Assembly: GCF_005869225.1 (NCBI RefSeq)
Contig: NZ_SWFP01000019.1
Span: 1-49,367 of the forward strand
Reading direction: 5' to 3'
DNA length: 49,367 nt
Origin: Dyadobacter bucti
GTDB taxonomy: Bacteria > Bacteroidota > Bacteroidia > Cytophagales > Spirosomataceae
In this document: positions 25,814 to 34,845 of the stretch, piece after piece
Layout: the number at the start of each line of letters is the position of its first letter
Numbering within the stretch: position 1 is the stretch's first letter
Made by a program: the position numbers and the translations under genes
The notes under the pieces: generated by a model
The model's input: the letters and a program-made list of their open reading frames with translations, nothing else
What the model was told of the DNA's origin: nothing
Database searches by the model: none

Positions 25814-27676
25814 ATGAATATGAGCCCTGAACAATTTGTTAAATTTCGCTGCAGACGCCCATTGATGATTTGTGTTTGCTGCCTTTCAGCGTTGTTGTCT
25901 TTCGCGCAAACGGATGATTTCATCACAGAAATTCCAGTAGGAGAGATTGTGAGAAACGATGCATTAATAAGTTATGAACAGAACATACGACGACATGGAA
26001 ATGTAAAAAACTTCACTTATGTCAAAATTGGAAGCTTGGCGCGGTCGCAAAAGGAGGGATATCTGGAGTTACGTATACCGGGGACGGAGAAGGTAATAAC
26101 AGCGAAGGGCAAGAGCATAAAATATTTTTCGGAGAAGGACTATGAGTGGATCGGTAAAACGGACGAAGATCGTGGAACCGTCATATTATTGGCAAATAAA
26201 GGCCTGATTCAAGGACATATTTCCACTCCAGATGGTGTTTACGAAATCTTACCAGCCCCCGCGGACGGACTGTACACATTACAAGAAATTGAAAACTTGC
26301 GAATGGATGATGTAGGTTGTGTGGATTTTGCGGCAAAAGTTGGTAGAGAAAAGTCTTCGGATAAGCCTATAAAAGAAGGTTTCCAGCCATCAGGACAAAG
26401 AATGGATCCATGTAATTCACAGACCAATCCGAGGGTTTTGGTTTTGTATACGGCCAAAGCACTCGCTTTGGCCGGTGGTAATGTATCGGTGGTTGAAAAT
26501 GTAGCCGCGATGGGTATTACTCAATTTAACTCTACTGTCAATAACAGCGGTGTTCAAAGCGGCGCCATATTATCGTTAGCGGGAGTTGCGCCTATCGGCC
26601 TGGTAGAAAAATCGTCGATAAGTAAAGACCTCGACACGTTGATTGCCAGCGGGGGCGCGTTTTTGCTTCGAAATATTTTTGCCGCAGATTTGGTGGTATT
26701 GTTTACCGACGGCGATTATTCAGGAGGCGATGTTCGGGGTGCGGCAGGATCAGTCACTCTGCAAAATGAAAAATCGTTTGCGATTGTCGAGATATGGGCT
26801 GCTACGGCAAACAAAACTTTTCCTCATGAAGTCGGTCATTTATTTGGCTGTCGTCATGATGGGCACGCTGGTTCGCCGTCCTATGCCCAGGGGCACAACA
26901 TCTCAAACGGGCTGTTCATTGTGGACCGCACGATGATGAGTACCCATACTGCAAATGGTAGCAACAGGCTTCTCAATTTTTCAAATCCAAATATCAAGGT
27001 TGGAGGAAAAGCGACGGGTACATTAGATCATAACAATGCCAGGAGGATGAACGAGACTCATTCAATCGTGGGTAATTTTCAACCCAATCCTCCCGGAGCA
27101 TTTAACGTGTATCTGGAAGGGCCAAGTTATGTAGCATCGGAAGGTCAACGAACCTATGAAATGGTGTACAAATGTGGTTCTGGATCTTATAGTTTTAGCT
27201 GGGAATACAGCTCAGACGGTATTAATTACTATGCTACCGGGTCAAATAGTGAAACACTGGATTGGTATTTCTATCAAAGTCAAACCTTGTATTTGAAAGG
27301 TACGATAACGGTGAACGGAAAGTCCTACCCGTCTTTTATGACCGTCGATGCTCAGATACCAAATTTTAATCGCTCAGGTGCTTCCGAACCAATTACTCTG
27401 GAAAATCAAAGTTTTGAAACATATCCCAATCCGACCGGAACGATTGTGAAAATACAGTTTAGCATTATCAAGTCTTCAAAGGTGGAGATTGATATTCTGG
27501 ATCAGGCGGGCAAAAATATTCAATCAATAGTTGATGATCAGAAACCTTTGGAGGCGGGCAGTTACACCAGAGATTGGAATACCCGGAACGTTCCTGCAGG
27601 TGTGTATCTGTGTAGAGTGCGCACCGGAACAGAGACCATGATCAAACGTATTCTTGTAAACAAATCAGAGATATGA
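25814..27676 (+). CDS. Secreted M12B/reprolysin-like metalloprotease with T9SS sorting domain
   Basis: 620 aa from the first ATG (the ORF could begin at a TTG upstream). An N-terminal signal is visible (LMICVCCLSALLSFAQ). A propeptide-like region runs to about residue 200. The metzincin zinc site HEVGHLFGCRHDG is near residue 345, with the expected HExxHxxGxxHD spacing. A C-terminal domain of about 75 aa (from YPNPTGT to ILVNKS) is a type IX secretion sorting signal, so the protein crosses the outer membrane. A PKD/Ig-like domain may lie between. The next gene overlaps by 4 bp. Substrate unknown. Confidence 0.88.
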   Translation: MNMSPEQFVKFRCRRPLMICVCCLSALLSFAQTDDFITEIPVGEIVRNDALISYEQNIRRHGNVKNFTYVKIGSLARSQKEGYLELRIPGTEKVITAKGKSIKYFSEKDYEWIGKTDEDRGTVILLANKGLIQGHISTPDGVYEILPAPADGLYTLQEIENLRMDDVGCVDFAAKVGREKSSDKPIKEGFQPSGQRMDPCNSQTNPRVLVLYTAKALALAGGNVSVVENVAAMGITQFNSTVNNSGVQSGAILSLAGVAPIGLVEKSSISKDLDTLIASGGAFLLRNIFAADLVVLFTDGDYSGGDVRGAAGSVTLQNEKSFAIVEIWAATANKTFPHEVGHLFGCRHDGHAGSPSYAQGHNISNGLFIVDRTMMSTHTANGSNRLLNFSNPNIKVGGKATGTLDHNNARRMNETHSIVGNFQPNPPGAFNVYLEGPSYVASEGQRTYEMVYKCGSGSYSFSWEYSSDGINYYATGSNSETLDWYFYQSQTLYLKGTITVNGKSYPSFMTVDAQIPNFNRSGASEPITLENQSFETYPNPTGTIVKIQFSIIKSSKVEIDILDQAGKNIQSIVDDQKPLEAGSYTRDWNTRNVPAGVYLCRVRTGTETMIKRILVNKSEI

Positions 27677-28263
27677 ACAGAATCGTACTAAATATATTCC
27701 TGATAGTTTTGAATTTCGCATGTAGTTTAAAATATGATGTCAGACCCAAGAATCCTTCCTGGGGCTATCTGACCGCAAAAATGAACGGAGAGGAGTGGAA
27801 TCAAACCTATCGAAAAGGGTATCAGGTTGTTCAGGGGATAACAGAGACACCAGGCAGCGAGGCTCTTTGCATAGACGAGCTGTATTATCTCAATACGGAA
27901 CTATACACAGATCAAGGATTCATTAGGCAGAGTCTCAGTTTGGCGAAAGTGCCTCTTGCTAAGGGTAAATATAAAGTACGACCCTCTATGCTTGGTTACT
28001 GTAGCGACAATGATTCGGTTTATGGGATTTTTTATACTATGATTGATGACGGCTGTGTTTCTGGTGATGGATACAAAATTTTGGACAGTGCAGACAACTT
28101 TTTGCAGATCGATGACTATAATGCCAAATCAAAGGAAATAAAGGGGGCTTTTCAATTGACTTTTGTGCTTGAACGCGAAGGCGCTGATCATACCCTGCCC
28201 GATACGTTACGGTTTACCTCCGGGAAATTCCATACCAAAATAATGGATCTTCGAAGGCGATAG
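27673..28263 (+). CDS. Putative lipoprotein, unrecognised
   Basis: 196 aa. An N-terminal lipobox (VLNFACS, Cys near residue 17) marks it as a likely lipoprotein. The rest looks like a beta-rich domain with several tyrosines and aspartates (LTAKMNGEEWNQTY near the start), resembling the small beta-barrel lipoproteins of Bacteroidota that begin with an NGxxW motif. Its ATG overlaps the metalloprotease stop (ATGA), so the two are translationally coupled. It might be a surface partner or inhibitor of the protease; that is inference. Confidence 0.7.
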   Translation: MNRIVLNIFLIVLNFACSLKYDVRPKNPSWGYLTAKMNGEEWNQTYRKGYQVVQGITETPGSEALCIDELYYLNTELYTDQGFIRQSLSLAKVPLAKGKYKVRPSMLGYCSDNDSVYGIFYTMIDDGCVSGDGYKILDSADNFLQIDDYNAKSKEIKGAFQLTFVLEREGADHTLPDTLRFTSGKFHTKIMDLRRR

Positions 28264-28336
28264 GTGAGCCGCTCCCACCAAATGGCAGGCTTTTTGCCTG
28301 TGAATTTTGTTTGAGCAACCATAAACTCCCATAACC

Positions 28337-28642
28337 ATGAAAAAGGTCATTTTCTTTTTGGTTTCATTGTCAATGATTGCAATGACACAAGTTGAAGTAA
28401 GTTATGCCCAAAATGAACAAACAGCGATCAATGCAAAACAGGAGAAGGTCGCTGTCCGTGAGGAAGACTTGCCGGAAGCTGTCAAAACAGTACTTTCGGG
28501 AGATAGCTACGCGGGCTGGCAGGTTACCAGTGCCTTTCTGATTACCAAGGCGGATAATTCTCAGTTTTTCGAGATTTCGATAAAAAAAGGGGAAGAAATG
28601 GCTACAATTAATTTAGATAAAGACGGAAAGAAAGTCGATTAA
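28337..28642 (+). CDS. Secreted PepSY-like small protein
   Basis: 101 aa. A signal peptide ends near VSYAQ (residue 25). The mature part has EEDLPEAVKTVLSGDSYAGW, strand pairs ending ISIKKGEEMATINLDKDGK, typical of the PepSY-like/BLIP-like periplasmic domains of Bacteroidota. The function is unknown; such proteins are often near two-component systems, and one follows here 136 bp downstream. It has its own terminator (28678-28703). Confidence 0.75.
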   Translation: MKKVIFFLVSLSMIAMTQVEVSYAQNEQTAINAKQEKVAVREEDLPEAVKTVLSGDSYAGWQVTSAFLITKADNSQFFEISIKKGEEMATINLDKDGKKVD

Positions 28643-28677
28643 CCCGTATAGGATACATTTCGGAAATGAGTACATTT

Positions 28678-28703
28678 AAAAGCCGGAGAATTCTCCGGCT
28701 TTT
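28678..28703. terminator. Intrinsic terminator
   Basis: A 26-base perfect palindrome (AAAAGCCGGAGAA and its complement) lies 35 bp after the PepSY-like gene. It is symmetrical, so it could work on either strand. Confidence 0.8.
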
Positions 28704-28778
28704 GGCGTTTGTTTTTATAATTTTACATTTTATCCAATCGTTAAATTGTATTTATTTTTCGAAAATTGATTTTTTCCC

Positions 28779-30155
28779 ATGGCTCACCTCCTCCTTGTAG
28801 AAGACGATAGTACATTTTCCAAATTGCTCAGTAATTTCCTGGGTAAGCATGGGCATCAGGTGAAAGTATGCACAAATATAAAAGATGCCAAAGAAGCGCT
28901 TAGCGGCAAAAACAATTCTGACGGCCCTTATGAAGTACTGATGCTGGACTATCGTTTGCCGGACGGTAATTCGGTTGACTTTTTAAAAATTATCAGAAAT
29001 GAAGGAATCCGAATTCCTGCTTTCATTATGACCAGTTTTCATGATGTACGGACCGCGGTTACCGCCATGCAGATCGGCGCTTTTGACTACATAACAAAAC
29101 CCGTAAACCCGGAAGAACTTCTGATGGTTCTGAGGGAGGCATTGAACAGGGGTGAGGAAGTGAGCGAGATAAAGGTTGAGCAAAAGACCAAGGTCAACGC
29201 AAAAATGGAAAAGCAGGCTCTGGAATTTATTGAGGGAAAAAGTGCTATATCCAAACAGCTCTATGAGTATGTGAGGTTGGTTTCACCGACCGATATGTCC
29301 GTGATTATTCAGGGTGAAAGTGGTACGGGTAAGGAACATGTGGCAAAATCCATCCACCGTTTGAGCAAGCGGAGCAATGGCCCGTTTGTTGCGATAGACT
29401 GCGGCTCATTATCCAAGGAACTAGCGGCCAGCGAGCTTTTTGGGCATAAAAAGGGTGCTTTTACAGGTGCCTTGCAAGATAAGATTGGTCAGTTTGAGGC
29501 CGCAGACGGCGGTACCCTGTTTCTGGATGAAATAGGAAACCTTGGTTATGATGTTCAGATAAAGCTGCTCCGGGCTTTGCAGGAGCGGATTATTGTTCCG
29601 ATCGGTAGTACGCAGCAGGTAAAGGTGGATGTACGGCTTATCGCTGCTACAAATGAGGACCTTATGACAAGTGCTGCAAACGGGGATTTCAGGGAAGATC
29701 TTTATCACCGTCTCAATGAATTCAAAATAGAAGTTCCGCCACTCAGAAGAAGAGGGGAGGACATAGGGATTTTTATACAGCATTTTGTAGAAAAAGCGAA
29801 CCAGGAGTTGGGCAGGAATGTGCGTGAGCTTTCCAAAGAGGTGATGGACGTGTTTAACAAGTACGACTGGCCGGGCAATCTCCGCGAACTGAACAATGTC
29901 ATCAAACGACTGGTGTTGCTCTCCAAAGAAGAGGTCGCTACCCTGAGTGCCCTGCCTGCTGAAATGATCACTGCCATGGAAGATCAGCAGAAACCTTCCG
30001 GGTCCGACTTAAAGGCGCTTCAGGAAACACATGAGAAAGAAATGATAGAAAAAGTATTGCAGGAGGTGCGCTACAATAAAAGCAAGGCTGCAAAGCTATT
30101 GAATATCGACAGGAAGACGCTTTATTATAAAATAGAAAAGTATCATATTGAATGA
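28779..30155 (+). CDS. NtrC-family sigma-54 response regulator
   Basis: 458 aa. The receiver domain (about 1-125) has the phosphoacceptor D57 in LMLDYRLPDG and the KP pair in YITKPV. The AAA+ domain (about 145-370) has Walker A GESGTGKE, the sigma-54 contact loop GAFTGA, Walker B GGTLFLDEIG and an arginine finger region PPLRRRGEDI. A Fis-type helix-turn-helix closes the protein (NKSKAAKLLNIDRKTLYYKI). It is complete and likely activates sigma-54 promoters when phosphorylated. Its last 13 bp overlap the end of the convergent hybrid kinase gene. Confidence 0.94.
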   Translation: MAHLLLVEDDSTFSKLLSNFLGKHGHQVKVCTNIKDAKEALSGKNNSDGPYEVLMLDYRLPDGNSVDFLKIIRNEGIRIPAFIMTSFHDVRTAVTAMQIGAFDYITKPVNPEELLMVLREALNRGEEVSEIKVEQKTKVNAKMEKQALEFIEGKSAISKQLYEYVRLVSPTDMSVIIQGESGTGKEHVAKSIHRLSKRSNGPFVAIDCGSLSKELAASELFGHKKGAFTGALQDKIGQFEAADGGTLFLDEIGNLGYDVQIKLLRALQERIIVPIGSTQQVKVDVRLIAATNEDLMTSAANGDFREDLYHRLNEFKIEVPPLRRRGEDIGIFIQHFVEKANQELGRNVRELSKEVMDVFNKYDWPGNLRELNNVIKRLVLLSKEEVATLSALPAEMITAMEDQQKPSGSDLKALQETHEKEMIEKVLQEVRYNKSKAAKLLNIDRKTLYYKIEKYHIE

Positions 30156-32665
30156 GACAGGGCTCTTTCTTCTACCTGTTCGATCACCGCCCTGGCGTTT
30201 TCAGTCACTTCGATGATTTCCTCTATCGATACCTTTGACTCGTTTTGGCGTAGGGCTAGTTCAAAAGAGCGAAACCGCGCAGAAAGTTCTTTCGCCCCGA
30301 TCTGCCCGGTGCGTCCCGCCATGCGGTGCATTACTTCGGTAATTTTGTCGAAAGCCCTGTTCTCGATTCCGGATTGAATCTTTTCAAGATCCGCTTTTGA
30401 ATCTTTTACAAACTGCTCCAGAACATCCCTGAGCAAGCTTTCGTCCCCGAAAGTCATCTCATTAAGGATTGAAAAATCGAGTTCCGGTGCGAAAGTTTTC
30501 GATTCGCTCCCCGAAGGTTCCAGCAATGCTAGCAGCTCATTCGAATGAAACGGCTTCATTAAGATCCCGTCAAAGCCCATTTTTAGGAGGTTAGCCCGCT
30601 CTTCCGGTAGGGCCTGTGCCGTCAGCACGTAAAACTTCACGTCTTTCCCTACCGTCTTTCTCAGCCGCTGGCACAGGCTCGCGCCGTTCATGCCGGACAT
30701 ACGCATATCGGTCAGGACAAATTTCACATTTTCGTCCCATGGCCGGCTTAATACCTCCTCTGCTGACGAGAAGCAGGTATGGACAATGCCATTTTTTTCG
30801 AGAAGAGATGAGCACCACTTCAGGATAAATGCATCATCGTCTACAAGCCATACCTTACCCGAAACATGATAATCCTTCTCCTGTGGTTCGGCCAGTGTGA
30901 TTTCAGATTTTTCTGCCTTTTTCATTCTGGTTTGAACAGAAAAAGTCGTGCCTTGCCCCAGACTGCTTTGAACAGTGATAGATCCTCTCATGCACTCTAC
31001 CAACGCCTTTACAATGCTGAGGCCAAGTCCTGTTCCGCCATAGCGTCGCGAAATGGAAGGGTCAGCCTGCTCAAATTGGTTGAAAACGCGCTGCAGCTGC
31101 TCCTGTGAAAGACCGATCCCGGTATCCGAGACCTGATAATTGATATCGATCTCCTCGTCGTACTCTATCCCGGTCACTTTTAGGATTACTTCACCCTTTT
31201 CGGTAAATTTAATAGCATTCGTGAGGAGATTGTAGAGTATCTGGCGCAGACGGAAAGGATCACCGCTCAGGAAAATGTTGGGTGCCACATTGTTTTCCAG
31301 CAGCAAAACAAGCCCTTTGGAAGTGGCTGTGGGGCGAAGCATTTGCACAACCTCGTTCAGGAGCGGGCCGAAGGCGAAAGTACGTTCCTCAAAGCTGAAC
31401 TGATCGGAAATAATGCGGCTGTAATCCAGGACGTCATTTACCAGGTACAATAAATGCTCGGAAGCGGAATGTAGCGTATCCAGGTCCTGTCGTTTCGGGG
31501 TTACATCATTTTTTAATGCCTCGGTATATCCGATAATGGATTGCAGGGGCGTACGAATTTCATGGCTCATATTAGCCAGAAACCGCTGTTTTGCCATGCT
31601 ATGGTATTCAGCCTCTTCCTTTGCGTCTTCCAGCTGGCTGCGGTATTCGTTACTTTTTGTAATGTCTGTAAAGATCAGATAGGCAAGGAGGGCCGTCAGA
31701 AAAAAGAAACTGAGTATCACCCATTCTATCTGGGTTATGGTGGTTGCCACTACCCGTTTGGTTTTACGCTCGTTCTTGTTGGCTTGCTTAAGAACATCCT
31801 TTTCAATTTCCTGCATAACCCTAGAGAGCTGTCTTACCAGCGAATTTCCTGCGGTGGCGAGCTCCTGCTCACGGTCTACAAAACTGGTTGTCCGTATTCT
31901 TTGTGATTTCTCGATCGCATTAACCGCCTCTCCCACTTTTTCAATGGTACTATCCTCCTTGGTGACAGTGATGGTATCAACTTGTAAATTGACCTCCTGC
32001 TTCTGAAATACCTTAGCCGGAAGAGGGGCCACCTTCTTTACCTTTTTTGAGCCAAACATCCGGTTGAAAAAACCTTTTTTTGATGCAGTTTGGGCAGGGG
32101 AAGTTGTGGTGTCCGGGATTTCCGCAGTATACACCGTAGTGGTGGTGGTCCTCTTTTCTGTTTTCACAACAGTGCTGTCAGGTTTTAGTTTTGTTGTGAT
32201 CAGTCCGGAAATAGTCTTGACTTCCTCGGAAAGTGCCTGGTTATTGACGAGTTTGGACCGCACTTTTACATAATCACCGTAGATCTTTTCCCGCTCCTTG
32301 AGAATATTTTTCATTGAATCGATCCTGATGATCTGCATCGCATCATCCATATTCAAGTTACTGAGCGAGTCAAGCGTAGCGATAAGCTGGGCGGATTGTG
32401 CAAAGAACTGCTTTCTTTTATCGTCACTCCCGACGGTATTCGCGTTTTGCAAATGATCCAGTTCGAGTAAGTTTTTGAAAATCTTATTAACAAGCCTGAG
32501 CTTGTCATTGGGGGTGGACAAGACTTCAATCTGGTCAAGCATGTTGCCGAATGCATGCTTGCTGATGTACCAGGATGCGCTCAGGGCAACCGCAGCAATG
32601 AAAAAGCCCAGCAAGACTTTGCCTTTAACAGACTTTAAAAATGAAGGGTCACGCAGAGTTGGCAT
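30143..32665 (-). CDS. Hybrid sensor histidine kinase (HK-REC-HPt)
   Basis: About 840 aa from the chosen ATG. The open frame extends to 32836, but its first codons lie inside a terminator hairpin (32800-32830), so the downstream start MPTLRDPSF is preferred. Two membrane segments (about 16-35 and 312-333) enclose a ~275-residue extracytoplasmic sensor with coiled-coil character. Then come HisKA with the phospho-His in NMSHEIRTPL (about 368), HATPase with DTGIGLS and GGTGLGLSIVKAL, a receiver (VWLVDDDAF, LTDMRMSG) and an HPt domain (MHRMAGRTGQIGA). A multi-step phosphorelay is expected. The convergent NtrC-type regulator is a candidate output. Confidence 0.92.
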   Translation of the reverse strand: MPTLRDPSFLKSVKGKVLLGFFIAAVALSASWYISKHAFGNMLDQIEVLSTPNDKLRLVNKIFKNLLELDHLQNANTVGSDDKRKQFFAQSAQLIATLDSLSNLNMDDAMQIIRIDSMKNILKEREKIYGDYVKVRSKLVNNQALSEEVKTISGLITTKLKPDSTVVKTEKRTTTTTVYTAEIPDTTTSPAQTASKKGFFNRMFGSKKVKKVAPLPAKVFQKQEVNLQVDTITVTKEDSTIEKVGEAVNAIEKSQRIRTTSFVDREQELATAGNSLVRQLSRVMQEIEKDVLKQANKNERKTKRVVATTITQIEWVILSFFFLTALLAYLIFTDITKSNEYRSQLEDAKEEAEYHSMAKQRFLANMSHEIRTPLQSIIGYTEALKNDVTPKRQDLDTLHSASEHLLYLVNDVLDYSRIISDQFSFEERTFAFGPLLNEVVQMLRPTATSKGLVLLLENNVAPNIFLSGDPFRLRQILYNLLTNAIKFTEKGEVILKVTGIEYDEEIDINYQVSDTGIGLSQEQLQRVFNQFEQADPSISRRYGGTGLGLSIVKALVECMRGSITVQSSLGQGTTFSVQTRMKKAEKSEITLAEPQEKDYHVSGKVWLVDDDAFILKWCSSLLEKNGIVHTCFSSAEEVLSRPWDENVKFVLTDMRMSGMNGASLCQRLRKTVGKDVKFYVLTAQALPEERANLLKMGFDGILMKPFHSNELLALLEPSGSESKTFAPELDFSILNEMTFGDESLLRDVLEQFVKDSKADLEKIQSGIENRAFDKITEVMHRMAGRTGQIGAKELSARFRSFELALRQNESKVSIEEIIEVTENARAVIEQVEERALSHSI

Positions 32666-32793
32666 ATTGGACGAAAAATGGTCAGTGTCAATTAACGAAA
32701 CAGCCCGCATGAAATGTGCAGTGTGGTGCGGTGAGCAGCGTTCATTATGTGAAGATAATGGATAAAAGGCTAAGGTAGAAGCGATTTCCCAGT

Positions 32794-32830
32794 AAACACG
32801 AGCGGCTGCCGTATCAACCGGCAGCCGCTC
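32794..32830 (-). terminator. Hairpin terminator after the cytochrome/propeller gene
   Basis: A 12-bp GC-rich stem (GAGCGGCTGCCG / CGGCAGCCGCTC) with a 7-base loop lies 48 bp after the stop at 32879. The following minus-strand tail is weak (GTGTTTACT). It also argues against any kinase start upstream of 32800. Confidence 0.7.
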
Positions 32831-32878
32831 AGGCATTTTAAGAATTCCGAAATCCGAAGCTCGGTAAGATCCGTTCAG

Positions 32879-34816
32879 TTATTTCGCAAGTGAATTGATC
32901 CACGCAGCGATTTTTGCGGCATCTGCTTTTGACACCTGGGGCATCGGAGCCATCGGCGTCGCATAGTCCGGCCAGTTTTCAGGCTTAGGATTGTAGATCA
33001 GATCCACGATCTGTTCGTTGGTGTATTTTCTTTTGGCTACATCTACATAAGAAGGACCAACTACCTTTTTGTCGGAAGCATGGCAGGCCAGGCAGGTATT
33101 TTTAGATAAAAGTGGTTTTACCTCTTCCCAGGTCGGTGTTTTAGAGGCTACTCCCGCAGCTGCTTTACCGGCACCGTCAGGAGAAACGTGTTCTTTGGCG
33201 GGTGCCGTGGAAGATGAGCCAACAGCATTTCCTGATCTCGTTGTTTTAAGGTCGGAGACTTTCAGTTTTTCGCCATCAGGAATATTGTTCAAAGTATAGT
33301 AAGCATCGGTATGTACCAGTGACCAGCTGTTTGTCGCAGCTCTGACACCTTCCAGCTGAATTTTGTGCACATAATACTGGCGCATTCCATCCAATACGAT
33401 CCTTACCTTCTTGGCATCGTCGGATAGTTTTACACCTTTTATTTTCACGTCCTCCATATTGATAGCAGGACTTCCGTAAACAGGGTAATGTTTGTACAGG
33501 TAGCTGCTCACTTTATAAGAATCAAGGTCTTCGGCAGATTTGCGGTCAACAGGCATGGTGAACTCAATTTCAAAGCCGTCGGGCATTGCTTTAACTGTGT
33601 ACATTTCAAAAGGCATTTTGCCATTCCACACCAGACGTTGCAATCCCTGGTTGGCATCGCCGGCAGAGCCCCATCCGCGGTTTGTTTCTCCCACGAACAT
33701 AGAACCGTCCTTGTCAAAAGCCATCCGTAACACCCCCGACTGGAAGCCGCTCCGGAAACCGATACTGGCACCCTGATACTCTCCTTTCACCTTTTCAAGT
33801 ACTACACGCATGATGTTGCTCTGTCCCTGGTCTCCCACAAACACCTGTCCGGTAAAAGGCCCGAAGCCGCCTTTGGTATCATCCAGGATCAATTCTGCGG
33901 TAGATACCCCGTGGACCCCATAAGGCAACCATACAGCAGGCAGCTGCACCATATCGTACTTTTCTTTCAGCTGGTAAAGGAACTGGGGAGTTTCATTTCC
34001 GGTATTTTCAGGTTTGATCGCACGTCCCTGAGCGTCTTTGTGCTGGCGGTTGTCACGCTCTGCAAAGAATTGTTTTTCAGTTAGTTTAACTGGTGAATTT
34101 GGTAAGCCGGCCCAGCGTAATCCTGCGGGGTGGCCCATGAAAGCTCCTTTTTTAACCTGAAAAATCCCGCCGGTTCCCATCCAGTCACCCTGGTTGTCAG
34201 TGTAAAAAAGCTCTCCGTTCAGCATGCTGATACCCGCTGGGGAACGAACTCCGGTTGCGTATGGCTCATATTTACCGTCGTTGGTAATATGGAAAATCCA
34301 TCCACGGCCAGGGACGCGGCTTTCACCTCTCCACCATTCCTCATCTCCAAATGCCACGTTTCCACTCACGAAAAAGCTGCCATCCGGAGCCAGTTTTGGC
34401 CCGAAAGAATATTCATGGTAATGCCCGGACAATGGCCATGCGTAAACCGTTTCGTAGATATCCGCTTTTCCGTCGCCATTCTTGTCGATCAGCTTGGTAA
34501 GCTCGCCGCGCTGTGCGCAGTACAAGGCACCTTCTTTGTAGGCAAGGCCCAGAATCTCATGAAGCCCTGTCGCGAACTTTCTGAAATAAGGCGTGCGGCT
34601 GGTAGGGTTGTCGACGATCCATACTTCACCGCGTCTGGTAGAAATGGCAAGGGAACCGTTCGGCATCGTTGTCAGCCCGCCTACTTCAAGGATAATTCCT
34701 TCCGGGATCGGCGGGGTGATAATCTTGTAGAAATCTTCTTCTTTCGGGGACTCCTGAGCTTTGAGCATGGTCAGGGTAGCCAAAAGGGCAAATGCTATGT
34801 GAGCAATTTTTTTCAT
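32879..34816 (-). CDS. Secreted beta-propeller protein with C-terminal cytochrome c
   Basis: About 645 aa. A signal peptide (MKKIAHIAFALLATLTMLKAQ) is followed by a large beta-propeller region (about 30-400) resembling the glucose/sorbosone dehydrogenase-like or PVC-type heme-binding proteins. A linker is rich in Ala/Ser, and a C-terminal cytochrome c domain carries one heme site CLACH (near residue 580) with a Met in the MAPMPQ region. It would oxidise a substrate and pass electrons to a heme in the periplasm or on the cell surface. It lies 30 bp after a DUF1080+PA14 gene, so co-transcription is likely. The substrate is probably a sugar derivative, by context. Confidence 0.85.
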   Translation of the reverse strand: MKKIAHIAFALLATLTMLKAQESPKEEDFYKIITPPIPEGIILEVGGLTTMPNGSLAISTRRGEVWIVDNPTSRTPYFRKFATGLHEILGLAYKEGALYCAQRGELTKLIDKNGDGKADIYETVYAWPLSGHYHEYSFGPKLAPDGSFFVSGNVAFGDEEWWRGESRVPGRGWIFHITNDGKYEPYATGVRSPAGISMLNGELFYTDNQGDWMGTGGIFQVKKGAFMGHPAGLRWAGLPNSPVKLTEKQFFAERDNRQHKDAQGRAIKPENTGNETPQFLYQLKEKYDMVQLPAVWLPYGVHGVSTAELILDDTKGGFGPFTGQVFVGDQGQSNIMRVVLEKVKGEYQGASIGFRSGFQSGVLRMAFDKDGSMFVGETNRGWGSAGDANQGLQRLVWNGKMPFEMYTVKAMPDGFEIEFTMPVDRKSAEDLDSYKVSSYLYKHYPVYGSPAINMEDVKIKGVKLSDDAKKVRIVLDGMRQYYVHKIQLEGVRAATNSWSLVHTDAYYTLNNIPDGEKLKVSDLKTTRSGNAVGSSSTAPAKEHVSPDGAGKAAAGVASKTPTWEEVKPLLSKNTCLACHASDKKVVGPSYVDVAKRKYTNEQIVDLIYNPKPENWPDYATPMAPMPQVSKADAAKIAAWINSLAK

Positions 34817-34845
34817 TTTATACAATAGTATGATAGAGAATAAAA

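Noticed and set aside
32666..32836. Upstream extension of the hybrid kinase gene
   Set aside because: Its first codons lie in a terminator hairpin and the extra 57 residues show no domain; a downstream ATG gives a normal N-terminus with a membrane segment.
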